From Lachnospiraceae bacterium (GTDB lineage Bacteria > Bacillota > Clostridia > Lachnospirales > Lachnospiraceae), in contig VSNH01000006.1 of the NCBI GenBank assembly GCA_009774215.1, forward strand, positions 1 through 59,380: DNA of 59,380 nt, in the 5' to 3' direction. Of this stretch, positions 25,509 to 33,954 are shown piece after piece (position 1 is the first letter of the stretch; every line of letters starts with the position of its first letter). Below the pieces are notes generated by a model. It saw only the letters and a program-made list of their open reading frames with translations. It had not been told where the DNA came from and did no database searches. The translations under genes and the position numbers were made by a program.

Positions 25509-26825
25509 CTACTGCTGCAAATAACTGTTAATTGTCCTCTGCAGAATTTTCATATTGCTGTCTATGGTCTTGTCGTTTTGCAGGATCTCCCCGATCTCAC
25601 TGTCCGAAAGCGCAAGGGCCTGCTCGTATTTTTTAAACTGGGGCGCGGTGTAGCCCTCCTCGATTACCTGTCCCAGAAGCTTTCCGCTGATAACCGTTTC
25701 CCCCTCCTCCATCTCCGCCTGCACGATCTCCTCCATCTCCTCGGACTGTGTCACCGCACGCAGCACCGACGCGCCCTGTGAGTGGGAAAAGATCTGGGTC
25801 TGGATCTCCTCGTCGTAAGTGAGCAGTTTTAAAAATTCCCACGCCAGCTCTTCCTTGCGGGTGTTGGCGCCGATTCCCATAAGCAGGGTGTCAACCTGGG
25901 ACACATTGCCGCCCGCCTTGCCCGCGGGCATGGTGGTACAGTCCCATTTGAAATTGTCGTATCTTTTGATCTTGTAGGGATACGTCTTATAGGTTCGGTA
26001 TTCCGCAAAAGTAAGCGGCATAAACGCCACGTTGCCGCTGCTGAAATCGTCCTGCGACACCTTCTGTCCCTGATACATTTCATTTAACTGGCGGATGTAC
26101 TTTACCGACTCGATCACACTGTCCTCTGCCAGATAACATGTTTTTCCGTTACCCTGAAAGATTTCTCCGCCGTTGGAATAGACCGCATCCAGCCAGTCGT
26201 AATTGCATATCCCAAACTGATCCAAGATACCGTCCCCATCCAGATCTTTCGTCACCTGACGACAGATATCGTACATCTCCTCCCAATTCCAGTCCGTGTC
26301 CGGAATCGCAATGCCCTCTTTCGTCAAAAGCGTCTGGTTCACAAACATTAACGTAGGCACCGTCTCGTAGGGCAGGGCATACTGGGCATTCCCGTACTTG
26401 CCCGTGCTCAGGGCGCTCTGAAAATACTTCTCCGCGTCGAAGGCCGCGTCCTGTTCGATCAGCTCGTCCAGATTCTTCATAATGCCAATGGATGAAAACT
26501 GGTCAAAATCACTTCCCAGCACCATAAAGACGTCAGGTTCCTCCCCCGCCAGAATTTTTCTGGAGAGCCACTCCGAATATTCTTCTCTGGGCACACCGCT
26601 GTAATAGTGCACCGTCACGCCCGGATGCTCCTCCTCGAAACGGACAATCGCCTTATCTATGATCACAAAGCTGTTGGCGTTCGCCACATTCCAGTTGCTT
26701 CCGGTAAACATCCCAAATTCCAGCACCACAGGGCGCGTTTTGGCATAATACAGCCCGCCCGCAAGGAGCAGTACTGCGGCAATCGCTGCAATACCTATGC
26801 TATTTTTATGATGCCGTAATTTCAT
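25509..26825 (-). CDS. Membrane-anchored extracellular solute-binding protein (family 1)
   Basis: 438 residues. The N-terminal hydrophobic segment (about 9-27) lacks a lipobox Cys, so it is probably a signal anchor. The rest is a sugar-binding fold (EFGMFTGSNWNVAN; PDVFMVLGSDFDQF; ALPYETVPTLMFVNQ) with a calcium-loop-like DLDGDGILDQFG. No permease adjoins it. It follows the response regulator by about 130 bp and may be a sensor partner or a regulated target. The ATG at 26825 has GGAGG five bases upstream within the shared 29-bp leader. Confidence 0.85.
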   Translation of the reverse strand: MKLRHHKNSIGIAAIAAVLLLAGGLYYAKTRPVVLEFGMFTGSNWNVANANSFVIIDKAIVRFEEEHPGVTVHYYSGVPREEYSEWLSRKILAGEEPDVFMVLGSDFDQFSSIGIMKNLDELIEQDAAFDAEKYFQSALSTGKYGNAQYALPYETVPTLMFVNQTLLTKEGIAIPDTDWNWEEMYDICRQVTKDLDGDGILDQFGICNYDWLDAVYSNGGEIFQGNGKTCYLAEDSVIESVKYIRQLNEMYQGQKVSQDDFSSGNVAFMPLTFAEYRTYKTYPYKIKRYDNFKWDCTTMPAGKAGGNVSQVDTLLMGIGANTRKEELAWEFLKLLTYDEEIQTQIFSHSQGASVLRAVTQSEEMEEIVQAEMEEGETVISGKLLGQVIEEGYTAPQFKKYEQALALSDSEIGEILQNDKTIDSNMKILQRTINSYLQQ

Positions 26826-26829
26826 GACT

Positions 26830-26858
26830 TCCTCCATGTCAGAGCAGTTTACTGCGAT
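26830..26858 (-). repeat. Shared 29-bp leader element, copy 2 (family D)
   Basis: Minus-strand sequence identical to 15187-15215 upstream of sigH. It provides the ribosome site of the binding-protein gene. Upstream at 26868-26890 is a hairpin GTCGAGAATT/AATTCTCGAC. Confidence 0.8.
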
Positions 26859-26957
26859 GACACGCGTCGAGAATTTCAAATTCTCGACTGCGCTCAAGGC
26901 ATATTTGAGGTTATGGATCAAATTGCTGATTGAAAATAAGGTCATCAGACTTACTTT

Positions 26958-27635
26958 TCAATCTTCTTCATCCTTCACATAGGGGGCAATATTGGTCTGT
27001 ACCGCCCAGATCGCAAGCTGGGTGCGGTCACGCAGATCCAGCTTATTTAAGATTGTGCTTAAATAGTTGCGTACAGTGCCGTCAGACAGCTTCAAGGTTT
27101 CCGCAATCTCCTTATTTGCCGCGCCCGTTCCCACCTGCTCAATGATCTTCCACTCGGTCTTCGTCAACTCCTCCACTCCCTTTTTCCCAACCTGAATCGT
27201 GTAATCGGCACGCGCCATCTTGGAAAACAGGGTCAGTACCTTCGCCGCGATATCGGGATTGATCATGGCGCGCCCGCTATACACGGTTCTCACGGCGCTT
27301 TCCAGCTCGTCCATGGAAACGCCCTTCAACAGATATCCGCTTGCGCCGTACTTCAATGCGTTGTAAACATACTCGTCATCGTCAAAGGTAGTCAGGATAA
27401 TAATTTTAATCTGCGGATAATTTTCCTTAATGATCTTCGTGCACTGTACGCCGTCCATCTTAGGCATACGGATATCCATCAGTATCACGTCGGGCTTCTG
27501 TCTGCGCACGCACTGAATGACTTCCCTGCCATCCGTCGCCACGTCGCAGACCTCTATGCCTTCCTTGCTGTTCAATACAATCTGCAGACTCTGACGGATC
27601 AATTCCTGATCGTCCGCCACCAACACTTTAATCAT
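26958..27635 (-). CDS. NarL/LuxR-type response regulator
   Basis: DNA-binding partner of the adjacent histidine kinase. 225 residues: receiver domain (about 1-120) with acidic pair DD at 8-9, phospho-acceptor Asp54 in ILMDIRMPKMDG and Lys in the GYLLKG stretch, then a LuxR-type helix-turn-helix (about 150-215, GAANKEIAETLKLSDGTVRN). It overlaps the kinase reading frame by eight bases. Intact, although the kinase is interrupted. Confidence 0.93.
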   Translation of the reverse strand: MIKVLVADDQELIRQSLQIVLNSKEGIEVCDVATDGREVIQCVRRQKPDVILMDIRMPKMDGVQCTKIIKENYPQIKIIILTTFDDDEYVYNALKYGASGYLLKGVSMDELESAVRTVYSGRAMINPDIAAKVLTLFSKMARADYTIQVGKKGVEELTKTEWKIIEQVGTGAANKEIAETLKLSDGTVRNYLSTILNKLDLRDRTQLAIWAVQTNIAPYVKDEED

Positions 27636-28938
27636 AGCTCTCCCCCCAGCGAATCGGTATATGCGCGGTCACCTTAAAACCCTTCTGCCCGTCAAAGGTA
27701 ATCGTTCCGCCCAGCATTTCTATTCTCTCCTTCATATGTCTCGTTCCGAATCCACTCTTCAATTCCTTACAGCCGATGCCGTCGTCCTTCACCTCAAGCA
27801 GCACCTCCCCGTCTATCCGTTTCATCGTAACCCAGATCTGCCCCGCATGTCCGTGGCGGACCGCGTTGGTGATACTCTCCTGAACGACACGGTAGATGAT
27901 GTTCTCCTCATCCTCGCCGAACTCCAGCCTCTCCCCACTCCCGTCAAAGTAGATTTGGGTATCGGACACCCTTCCCATGTCCGTCACCATCTTACGGATG
28001 GAAGCGTTCAGGGAGAGACGTTCCATCTCATCAGGTCTGAGTTCACTGACGGAGCGGCGCACATCCTTCATACCGTCCCGGCTCACATCCGCCAACAGCT
28101 TAAGCTGCTTCTTCACCTCCTGCGGCGCCACGTCCACAAGCGCAAGACAGGCATCCAGCCCGGCGATAATCCCTGTCAGACTGTGCCCAAGCGTATCGTG
28201 AATTTCCCTTGCAAGTCGGTTTCTCTCATTGGTCTGTGCCATCTTTTCCGCCATATCAGCGTATTCCGAAAGCTACTCGTTGGCATTCTGCAGCTCGTGG
28301 TAGAGCACGTTTACCTCCTCAATCGTACCTCTCTGCAGGTTGATTACCGAAAAACAGTAGCCCACAAACAAAATAATATTCAGGGAAATCATCGTGTTCC
28401 AGATACAAAACAGCCACTGCTGGCTCGTAAACGTGTAGTAACCCACATAGTCCGACATATTATAGAGCGGCATGTAAATAGACAAAAGCTCATAATCCGC
28501 CAGCAGATAACCGACAATGGCGAGAAGCAGAAACGCCATCTTCGCCTTACTGTCCTTGACATAGGCGATCACATTGGCGAACACAAGGAGCAGAAGCCCG
28601 TTGTAATTAAAATCCAGCCGATAGATGATCACCACACAGATCAAAAGCTCCGCCACGAGAGAAATTGCGCTCCCCTTGCCGTTTCGCATCTGCAGGAAAT
28701 GCCGGAATACAAAATTGACGATAAGCAGTCCGAATAAAGCCAGACAGAGCCAAAGATTGGTTCTGGGATTGTCCGGTATCGTCATCACACCGCCCAGAAA
28801 ATCTCTTGCATCATAATTCGCCCTGATACGGTTCGTCGTCACATAGATGAATGTGCATAAAAATGCTACCGCAATGCCGTTTAATACAAGCATTGCCCAT
28901 TGAAACATATCCGTGTAATATTCCTTCTTTATGTTCAT
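27628..28938 (-). pseudogene. Sensor histidine kinase (HisKA_3 type) interrupted by in-frame TAG
   Basis: One continuous frame of about 436 codons broken only by TAG at 28273-28275. The part before it (221 residues, ending LYHELQNANE) has six or so membrane helices. After the stop the same frame reads LSEYADMAEKMAQTNERNRL and then the H-box REIHDTLGHSLTG, with ATP-binding motifs EESITNAVRHG-like (VVQESITNAVRHG), VKDDGIGC and GFGTRHMKER. CAG (Gln) changed to TAG would give a typical linker. The kinase half might be made from an internal start (ATG at 28254) but would lack its sensor. Confidence 0.85.
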
Positions 28939-28947
28939 AGCTTTCCT

Positions 28948-29442
28948 CTACTGCCAGCCGTTCACCTCATACTGATCCAGATTCTCCCCGGTAATCATAT
29001 ATGGCTCAATGCCAAGATAATCCGGCACTTCCTCCCCGCTTAAATACTTGTAGGCAATCTCCGCTGCCACCCTGCCGATGGTTTCCGGGCTCTGTGCGCT
29101 TGTTCCCGTCACATAACCCAGCTTTAACATCGCCTTAAAGTCGGGAGAACCGTCAATGCCATAAATCAGTACCCCATCCTCCCTGTGGCGCTGCTGCAGC
29201 GTGGCTAGGGCGCCCAGCGCCGACGGATCATTGCCGCCCAGAATAATAACCATCGTCATGCCTGTTGCAAGAAACAGGTTAGACGCGTTCTGCCGCAGAA
29301 TATTGAAAATATTCTTCTGGGTCAAAAAGGTAGACCTCGTAGTCGGAAAAATAATCAGAAACACACACATTGCCAACAGTGCAATGATAATACCGATATT
29401 GTCCTTAAAGTATTTGACAACTCCGTTTTTAAATCTAGCCAT
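28948..29442 (-). pseudogene. Deletion chimera: N-terminus of ribose-type permease fused to C-terminus of a sugar-binding protein
   Basis: 164 residues in one open frame. Residues 1-70 match an RbsC-type permease start (NIFNILRQNASNLFLATG, then MTMVIILGG). From about 71 the sequence is the tail of a periplasmic binding protein (NDPSALGALATLQQ, IYGIDGSPDFKAM, GTSAQSPETIG). The intact binding protein at 31095-32162 has the equivalent FGGNDPTALGA and YGVDGSPDIKAL segments. The join falls at a GG shared by both families (69-70), consistent with a deletion through microhomology that removed most of the permease and the first two thirds of a second binding protein. Not expected to work in transport. 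Confidence 0.85.
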
Positions 29443-29461
29443 GTTGATACCTCCTCCTCAC

Positions 29462-30945
29462 TTATTTTGCCGCTAACTGCATGATTTTTTCCTGTGTTAC
29501 GTCCTCATGGTCGAGGCATCCTGTCACACGACCGTCATTCATCACATATACGCGGTCACTCATATTGATGATCTCAGGCATTTCCGAGGATATCATGATG
29601 ATGGACATCCCCTTCTTCACCAGCTCGTTCATGATCGCGTAGATCTCTGCCTTTGCGCCCACATCCACGCCTCTTGTCGGCTCATCCAGAATCAAAATCT
29701 TCGGATCCGTGGCAAGCCACCGCCCGATCATTACCTTCTGCTGGTTTCCGCCGGACAGATTGCCGATAACCTGTTGCTGACTCGGCGTCTTCGTATTCAT
29801 CATATCAATATATTTCTGGGTAATTTCCTCTTCCTTTTTATAATTCACGCGGAAGTTTTTAATAAACTGTCCCAGCACCTCTATCGTGGAATTAAACTGC
29901 ACATCCTGCACGAGATAGAGTCCTTCCTCCTTCCGGCTCTCCGGAACCAGCGCAATGCCATACTTCAAGCCTCTATCGGGGACTTGATATGTACCTGCTG
30001 CCCCTCCACATAGACCTCACCCTTCATATCAGGCGTCAAGCCAAATACAGCCTTCATAGTCTCGCTCCGCCCGGCTCCCACCAGACCCGCAAAGCCGACG
30101 ATCTCGCCCTTATGCAGCTCGAAGCTGGCGTCCTTCACCATCTTTCCGTCCGCGATATGTTCCCCTTTCAGTATGACCTCGCCGGGTTTCTGGAAATCTC
30201 GCGTATAATAGTTGGTCAGCTCACGCCCTACCATCAGAGCAATCAGATCATCCTTGTTCGTCTCCTTCACGACTCTCGTACCGACGCTCTGCCCGTCACG
30301 CATAACCGTGACACGATCGCAGATCTCCTCCAGCTCGCTCATTTTATGAGAAATATAGATGATTCCCACACCCTTCTTCGTCAGTGTGCGCATGGTATCA
30401 AACAAAAATCCGACCTCTTTATCCGAAATCGAAGAAGTAGGCTCATCCATAACCAGTATCTTCGAATTAAAGGAAATTGCTTTCACAATCTCCACCATCT
30501 GCTGCTGCGCAATGGTAAGCTTCTCCACCAATGTGTCCGCATCAATGTGCATCTCGTAAGTGTCCAGAAGCTTCTGTGCTTCCTCCGTCATCTGTCTGCG
30601 CTTGATATTGAACTTACCGCCTGCCTCTCTCCCGAGAAAAATATTCTCGGCCACCGTCATATAGGGAACAAGCACCAGCTCCTGATGCACAATGGATACC
30701 CCGGCGTTTCTGGATGACACCACGCCGTCAATATTCACCTGCTGTCCTTCTATCCATATTTCCCCTTCCTCAGCGTGATAGATACCGCCGAGAACTTTAA
30801 TCAGGGTAGACTTACCGGCGCCATTCTCCCCCAGAAGGGCGTGTACCTCTCCTGCCCGAAGCTGCAGATTTACATTACTTAACGCCTTTACGCCCGGAAA
30901 AGATTTGCTGATTCCTTTCATTTCAAGTAAATATTGCTCACCCAA
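29462..30945 (-). pseudogene. Sugar ABC transporter ATPase (RbsA/MglA type), frameshifted
   Basis: Two ATPase modules as in RbsA, about 495 codons in total, but split. The first frame (30945-29965) carries Walker A GENGAGKST, the variant signature region KLTIAQQQMVEI, Walker B ILVMDEPTSS, and the start of the second module up to HIKSPIEA, then TGA. The second frame continues from 29968 (KYGIALVPESRKEEGL; LSGGNQQK; ILDEPTRGVD). The break at GAGGCTTGAAG fits loss of one base. TTGA could allow reinitiation at TTG, so some two-part protein is conceivable. Confidence 0.85.
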
Positions 30946-30957
30946 CTTCTATCACCT

Positions 30958-31085
30958 CCTCGTATGAAAAATCGCCGCCAGGCAGCGACGATTTGGTTTA
31001 ACACTGTCGCAATTTCGTATAGGATGATAAAGAGTGCCCGCCAATGCTGACTGACACTCTTTCAGTTCCCTGCCAATTCGCAAAA
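30958..31085. repeat. Intercistronic hairpins between binding protein and ATPase gene
   Basis: AAATCG-CGCC/GGC-CGATTT-type hairpin, then ACACTGTCGCAATTTC (as in the 84-bp tandem units), then AAAGAGTG/CACTCTTT (31029-31062). These probably set the ratio of binding protein to transporter. Confidence 0.5.
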
Positions 31086-31094
31086 ATGACCTGC

Positions 31095-32162
31095 TTACTG
31101 CCATGCGTCTGTTCCGAACTCGTCAACATTATCTGCTGTGATCAGGAAAGTCTCGATCGGAATAAACTCTTCTACAGTCTCGCCATCCAACCACTTGTAA
31201 GCCGTCTCAGCAATCGTCTTGCCGATGGTGATAGGGGACTGCGCGCCAGTACCTTCAATCATGGTATCCTTTAACAGAGCCTTGATATCCGGAGAACCGT
31301 CTACACCGTAAATCTTGGGCGCTACACCCGCCGCATCCGCCGCTGCATATGCACCGAGAGCCGTGGGATCATTACCGCCAAAAATCGCTACTACATCAGG
31401 ATTTGCCGTCAGCAGATCCGTTGCCTTCTCGTTAGCCACCTGCTGATTACCCTGCGCATCCTGCTGTCCCACTACGTTGAAGGTCACGCCGGACTCTTCG
31501 ATCGCTTTTAAGAAACCGTCTGTTCTGTCTGTTACGGACTGCATGGTCGGGGAATCCAGAACGAGAATATCGCCGCCCTCCGGACATTTCTCAGCCAAAT
31601 CCTTACCACACACATAACCTGCGTTGTAGTTATCGGAACCTGCATAAGAAACCAGATAGCTCATGTCGCCCACCTGCGTATCGAAACCGAACATCGGGAT
31701 GTCCGCATCCTTCAGCATATCGAGCGCAGGGATGATACCGTCCGCGTCTACCGGATTGACAAACATCAGGTCGACACCTCTGGAGATCATATCCTCGATC
31801 TGATCGATCTGAGTGTTGGAATCGTTAGCAGGATCCATGGAAACCAATGTATCACCGTGAGCCTCTACCACTTCCCTGATCGCGCCCTCCAATGCCACGA
31901 AGAAAGGATTGGTGCCGTCCATACAGGTGTAACCGATGATTCTGCCGCCCTCGGATGCCGCGGGCGCTTCCGCCTCAGCCGAAGGAGCCTCCGCCTCTGC
32001 CGCAGGCGCTTCCTCCTCTGCCGCAGGCGCTTCCTCTGCCGTAGGAGCTTCTGCCGCAGGCTCTGTCGCCGCAGGAGCCGCCTCGCCGCCACCGCCGCAG
32101 CCTGCAAGGATCGTTGTCAACATTGCGGTACATAAAACAGCGCTTACCAGTTTTTTCTTCAT
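31095..32162 (-). CDS. Ribose-type (family 2) sugar-binding lipoprotein
   Basis: 355 residues: lipoprotein signal peptide ending ILAG|C (about Cys23), a Glu/Ala/Pro-rich linker made of imperfect EAPAAE repeats (about 30-75), then a periplasmic-binding fold of the RbsB family (GYTCMDGTNPFFVALEGA, then DANDSNTQ-like DPANDSNTQIDQIEDMISRG, and GGNDPTALGAYAAADAAG). The ATG at 32162 is chosen because the signal peptide starts there. It is first in an operon whose ATPase and permease genes are broken, so it may have lost its transporter. The sugar is unknown. Confidence 0.93.
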   Translation of the reverse strand: MKKKLVSAVLCTAMLTTILAGCGGGGEAAPAATEPAAEAPTAEEAPAAEEEAPAAEAEAPSAEAEAPAASEGGRIIGYTCMDGTNPFFVALEGAIREVVEAHGDTLVSMDPANDSNTQIDQIEDMISRGVDLMFVNPVDADGIIPALDMLKDADIPMFGFDTQVGDMSYLVSYAGSDNYNAGYVCGKDLAEKCPEGGDILVLDSPTMQSVTDRTDGFLKAIEESGVTFNVVGQQDAQGNQQVANEKATDLLTANPDVVAIFGGNDPTALGAYAAADAAGVAPKIYGVDGSPDIKALLKDTMIEGTGAQSPITIGKTIAETAYKWLDGETVEEFIPIETFLITADNVDEFGTDAWQ

Positions 32163-32285
32163 CTCAATTTCCTCCCTTGAGTTATTTGATAAGAAGATTA
32201 TAAGTGTTTTCTTTCCTGCCGACACCTGTCCTTTGTAATGAAACTCTTATGACATCTGTCACATTTTCATATGACAATGTCAAAG

Positions 32286-32413
32286 TGCGCATAAGCAGAC
32301 TCAGGATGCTGCGCATCCTTCGTTCGCGTTGCTCGTCATAAGGCTTCCAGAATATGCCCTCATGCAAGCATAGCGCATATTCTGCAATCCTTCCGGCTCT
32401 GCTTATGCGCGCA
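32286..32413. repeat. Dispersed palindromic intergenic element, copy 2 (family A)
   Basis: Terminal inverted repeats TGCGCATAAGCAGACTC and CTCTGCTTATGCGCGCA; internal hairpins AGGATGC-TGC-GCATCCT and AGAATATGC/GCATATTCT. Compared with copy 1 the first hairpin stem changes on both sides. With the terminator at 32413-32448 and the promoter region it fills the 319-bp gap 32163-32481. Confidence 0.75.
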
Positions 32414-32448
32414 AAAGAAGGAGAAGACCCTGCGATCTTCTCCTTCTT
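32413..32448 (-). terminator. Terminator of trpB-like gene
   Basis: AAGAAGGAGAAGA pairs with TCTTCTCCTTCTT and is followed on the minus strand by TTTG. It lies 34 bp past the trpB-like stop. Confidence 0.82.
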
Positions 32449-32481
32449 AGATTTTGTATATCCATGTCTGCATTTCCGGTT

Positions 32482-33852
32482 TTAAACCGTCGGCAGACCC
32501 GCAAATCCTTTTGCCAAATCTTCATCCGTAGGAATGTAATCCGACATCTCTCCGTCGTGAAACTTCCCGTAAGCCACCATGTCAAAATATCCCGTGCCGG
32601 TCAATCCAAAGACAATCGTCTTCTCCTCGCCCGTCTCCTTGCACTTCACCGCCTCGTCCACTGCTGCCTTGATGGCGTGGGCGCTCTCCGGCGCGGGCAG
32701 GATGCCTTCCACTCTCGCGAACTCCTCCGCCGCCTTAAAGACTGCCGTCTGCTCCACACTGATTGCCTCAATCAACCCGTCGTCATAAAGCTGTGACACA
32801 ACGGAACTCATGCCGTGATAGCGCAAGCCCCCCGCATGGTTCGGGGCGGGCATAAAGCCGCTGCCCAGCGTATACATCTTCGCAAGCGGACATACTTTTC
32901 CGGTATCACAAAAATCATACACATATTTTCCTCTGGTTAAGCTCGGGCAGGATGCCGGCTCCACCGCGATGATCCGATAGTCCGCCTCCCCTCTGATCTT
33001 CTCACCGACAAAAGGAGAAATCAGACCGCCCAGATTGGAGCCGCCGCCCGCACAGCCGATAATCATATCCGGCTTGATATCGTATTTCTTAAGCGCCGCC
33101 TTCGTCTCCTCACCGATAATCGACTGGTGCAGCAGCACCTGGGACAGCACGCTTCCCAGCACATAACGGTAACCTTCCCTCTCTCCGGCCACCTCTACCG
33201 CCTCGGAGATGGCACAGCCGAGACTGCCTCCCGTTCCCGGAAACTCCTCCAGAATTTTCCGCCCCACATTGGTTGTGTCGGAAGGCGACGGCGTCACCTG
33301 CGCGCCGTAGGTGCGCATCACCTCACGGCGAAACGGTTTCTGTTCATAGGAAACCTTCACCATATAGACATGACAGTCCAGATCAAAATAAGAGCATGCC
33401 ATAGACAGCGCCGTGCCCCACTGACCGGCTCCCGTCTCCGTGGTAACGCCCTTGAGCCCCTGCTGTTTCGCGTAATATGCCTGCGCAATGGCAGAGTTGA
33501 GCTTATGGCTGCCGCTCGTATTGTTTCCCTCAAACTTATAATAAATCTTAGCCGGCGTATCCAGCTTCTTTTCCAGACAGTACGCCCGCACCAGCGGCGA
33601 CGGACGGTACATCTTATAGAAATCCAGAATTTCCTGCGGAATGTCGATATAAGCGTCCGTATCGTTTAATTCCTGCCTCGCCAGCTCGTCACAAAACACC
33701 TGACTCAGCTCCTCGAACGTTATGGGTTTCAAGGTGCCGGGATTTAACAACGGCGCAGGCTTATTTTTCATATCGGCACGGACATTGTACCACTGCTTCG
33801 GCATCTCCTCCTCTTCCAGATATATCTTATACGGTATTGTTTTTTCTGACAT
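32482..33852 (-). CDS. TrpB-like pyridoxal-phosphate enzyme (TrpB2 type)
   Basis: 456 residues of the long TrpB2 class of tryptophan synthase beta subunits. PLP lysine Lys117 lies in NTSGSHKLNSA, the TETGAGQWGTAL stretch follows, and the phosphate loop is GCAGGGSNLGG. An N-terminal extension of about 80 residues is typical of TrpB2. No trpA or other trp gene is nearby. It probably makes tryptophan from indole and serine, or scavenges indole. GAGAAAG precedes the ATG at 33852. Confidence 0.92.
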   Translation of the reverse strand: MSEKTIPYKIYLEEEEMPKQWYNVRADMKNKPAPLLNPGTLKPITFEELSQVFCDELARQELNDTDAYIDIPQEILDFYKMYRPSPLVRAYCLEKKLDTPAKIYYKFEGNNTSGSHKLNSAIAQAYYAKQQGLKGVTTETGAGQWGTALSMACSYFDLDCHVYMVKVSYEQKPFRREVMRTYGAQVTPSPSDTTNVGRKILEEFPGTGGSLGCAISEAVEVAGEREGYRYVLGSVLSQVLLHQSIIGEETKAALKKYDIKPDMIIGCAGGGSNLGGLISPFVGEKIRGEADYRIIAVEPASCPSLTRGKYVYDFCDTGKVCPLAKMYTLGSGFMPAPNHAGGLRYHGMSSVVSQLYDDGLIEAISVEQTAVFKAAEEFARVEGILPAPESAHAIKAAVDEAVKCKETGEEKTIVFGLTGTGYFDMVAYGKFHDGEMSDYIPTDEDLAKGFAGLPTV

Positions 33853-33954
33853 GATTCTTTCTCCCGCTTCTTTATCATGATTCACTGCCAGAATCATATG
33901 CTCACGGTTTTGGCAGACAATGCTTCGGCCTGTGCCGAATCGTTTTCATTTATA

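Noticed and set aside
28273..28275. TAG read as pyrrolysine
   Set aside because: No pyrrolysine genes in the window, and histidine kinases are not known to need it; a CAG-to-TAG mutation is simpler.
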